IMG/VR virus record: IMGVR_UViG_3300035698_000210
Location: 1 to 25,665 of that record
Origin: a virus
Strand: one strand, 5' to 3'
DNA length: 25,665 nt
Translations under genes and position numbers: made by a program
Shown here: in pieces, positions 24,541 to 25,665 of the stretch
Numbering within the stretch: the first letter of the stretch is position 1
Layout of the letters: each line of letters begins with the position of its first letter
Notes under the pieces: model-generated
Seen by the model: the letters and a program-made list of their open reading frames with translations, nothing else
What the model was told of the DNA's origin: nothing
Databases searched by the model: none

Positions 24541-24930
24541 TTATGATTTTTTTTGTAGTTTTAATTTAATCCAGTTTAATAGTCTAATATACCACGGTAG
24601 TATTATAATTTCTTCTGAAGATATTGTTGATGATCTCTTCTTAATAACAGTTTCCATATTAAATGGAGCTTGAGCTTGCCATTTAGATGTAGCCATTAAT
24701 TCTAAGGCTTCTCTATGCGAAAGATATGGCTTGAAAGCAATGAAATCTGCTTTAAGTTTTTCATCTGTAATATCCTCTTCTGAATTAATATTACTGGGTA
24801 ACTTTAAAATTACTAAAGAACCATCTAATGATTTTCTACAATTCTTTAAATTACTTTGAACTACGTTACCAAACCATTCTTCTTGAATATTCTTTAATGG
24901 TAATACTTTATATAAATTTTCTTTATTCAT
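24541..24930 (-). CDS. Small protein between LamG gene and endolysin (129 aa), unknown function
   Basis: No recognised domain. The central part (ITDEKLKADFIAFKPYLSHR) is helical and charged; residues about 105-129 hold a short amphipathic stretch (IIILPWYIRLLNWIKLKLQK) that could bind membranes. The start overlaps the LamG gene's stop (TAATG), and the endolysin start follows three bases after its stop, so it is translated with both. It might be a tail-tip accessory protein or a lysis helper; the sequence does not decide. Confidence 0.5.
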   Translation of the reverse strand: MNKENLYKVLPLKNIQEEWFGNVVQSNLKNCRKSLDGSLVILKLPSNINSEEDITDEKLKADFIAFKPYLSHREALELMATSKWQAQAPFNMETVIKKRSSTISSEEIIILPWYIRLLNWIKLKLQKKS

Positions 24931-25665
24931 TATGGTGCTTGAATTTCTACATCTGCTTCTTCACAGTTTACTGTAAATGCATTATTATTTCCTATTTGAT
25001 CCTTAAAGCTCCACTCATTTGCTACATCTACATTGTAGTTGTCATTCTCTCCATCGCCTATTAGGTAATTTGTAATTCCATTTGATATTGCAGACTCATC
25101 TTTAGGTGCTCCACTATTATAAACATCTAATAGTTGCGGAGCAGTTAACGCCCTGTTTATAAATAATGGATCATCTATATTGCCGTTTAAGAATTGTATA
25201 TTCCCACCACTGTTATAGCTAAGACAGCCTATTATGCCGTTATCTAAGTTTGTATTAGAATCAAACCATTTTGTTTTATCAGTTGATACTGGAAATGAAA
25301 ACCCTAAAACCACACCATTTTTGTACATCCTTAATTCAGTCCCGTCCTGAACTATTGCAATATTAATCCACGTATTGTCAGTAAAAATAGTTGATACGCT
25401 TCCCGTATTCCATTGTGTTGTTCCATTAATACCAAAGGCACATTGTAATTTTCCTACCCCTGTCTTGTGGAGTGTAAAAAAACTTAGTCCATTAGTGTCC
25501 CCAAATGTTATAATTCTCTCCAATGCAAAAGCTGTTACAGGCTTAATCCATATAATAATAGTTCCTACGCTAGATGTTTTTAAGTCAGCTAATACAGAAT
25601 CTACATTAACATACTCATCTATACCATCTAGATACAAGGACTTAGCATCTATCCACACCCAACCA
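24930..25665 (-). CDS. LamG/concanavalin A-like domain protein, 5' end outside the window
   Basis: The visible 242+ residues form a LamG-like (Laminin_G_3) jelly roll: LYLDGIDEYVNV at the start, GTIIIWIKP, the NTWINIAIVQDGTELRMYKN strand pair typical of the family, then GNIDDPLFINRALTAPQLLD, and a closing segment after YLIGDGENDN. The frame stays open to the window edge (upstream codons encode Gly-Trp), so a GTG at 25658 is not needed as a start and the gene is probably cut. Such domains bind sugars or glycoproteins and are common in tail or surface-adhesion proteins. Ends in TAA overlapping the next ATG. Confidence 0.8.
   Translation of the reverse strand, partial: GWVWIDAKSLYLDGIDEYVNVDSVLADLKTSSVGTIIIWIKPVTAFALERIITFGDTNGLSFFTLHKTGVGKLQCAFGINGTTQWNTGSVSTIFTDNTWINIAIVQDGTELRMYKNGVVLGFSFPVSTDKTKWFDSNTNLDNGIIGCLSYNSGGNIQFLNGNIDDPLFINRALTAPQLLDVYNSGAPKDESAISNGITNYLIGDGENDNYNVDVANEWSFKDQIGNNNAFTVNCEEADVEIQAP

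Noticed and set aside
1-25665. Genome-wide recoding of TAG to Gln, as known in some crAss-like phages
   Set aside because: Apart from the capsid gene, no gene has an internal TAG in about 24 kb of coding sequence, and three genes end in TAG. A fully recoded late region would show many internal TAGs. Limited suppression stays open.
1-25665. tRNA genes, CRISPR arrays, insertion sequences, attachment sites
   Set aside because: Gaps between genes are almost all under 110 bases and hold no cloverleaf, spaced repeats, transposase or integrase sequence that I could recognise.

Overview
This window is a late (virion and lysis) region of a tailed double-stranded DNA phage. It is very probably a crAss-like phage (order Crassvirales) or a close relative infecting a Bacteroidota host. 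All supportable genes lie on the minus strand, tightly packed and AT-rich, so transcription runs from high to low coordinates. The crAss-like call rests on recognising several families from their conserved segments: an HK97-fold major capsid protein of the crAss type, a tail ring-type protein of 229 aa, its small basic neighbour of 157 aa, a P22/T7-like tail tubular protein, a very large 1451-aa tail protein of the 'stabilization protein' family, and two large cargo-type proteins (1006 and 770 aa). The Bacteroidota host call is supported independently by three promoters of the TTTG / 20-nt spacer / TAnnTTTG type in the three larger intergenic gaps.

Layout in transcription order. (i) 25665-23475: the end of a LamG (concanavalin A-like) protein cut by the window edge, a small unknown protein, an Amidase_3 endolysin and a holin. 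(ii) 23373-17096, from a good promoter to a strong hairpin/T-run terminator: acidic scaffold-like protein, major capsid protein, conserved virion protein, neck/connector-like protein, decoration/fibre-like protein, a beta-rich 332-aa structural protein and a small decoration protein. (iii) 17028-12774: a cassette of nine small, mostly beta-rich proteins (collagen-like, C1q/TNF-like, membrane-anchored), several unusually rich in cysteine; probably fibre, receptor-binding or surface components. (iv) 12716-5425, from its own promoter: DEDDy exonuclease with a zinc ribbon, ring protein, small basic protein, tail tubular protein and the giant tail protein. (v) 5354-17, from a third promoter: two large cargo/ejection-type proteins. 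The next gene begins exactly at the window edge.

Two essential virion genes are interrupted as sequenced. The major capsid gene has an in-frame TAG at 21793-21791 dividing it into 140 + 338 codons. The tail tubular gene has a -1 frameshift near 9947, beyond which 55 further codons continue to a TAA that overlaps the next start as TAATG. The other genes have no internal TAG, so wholesale amber recoding of the kind known in some crAss-like phages is not supported here. Amber suppression limited to a few genes, a natural nonsense mutation, or sequence/assembly error remain open. Portal, terminase, replication genes and tRNAs are not in this window.
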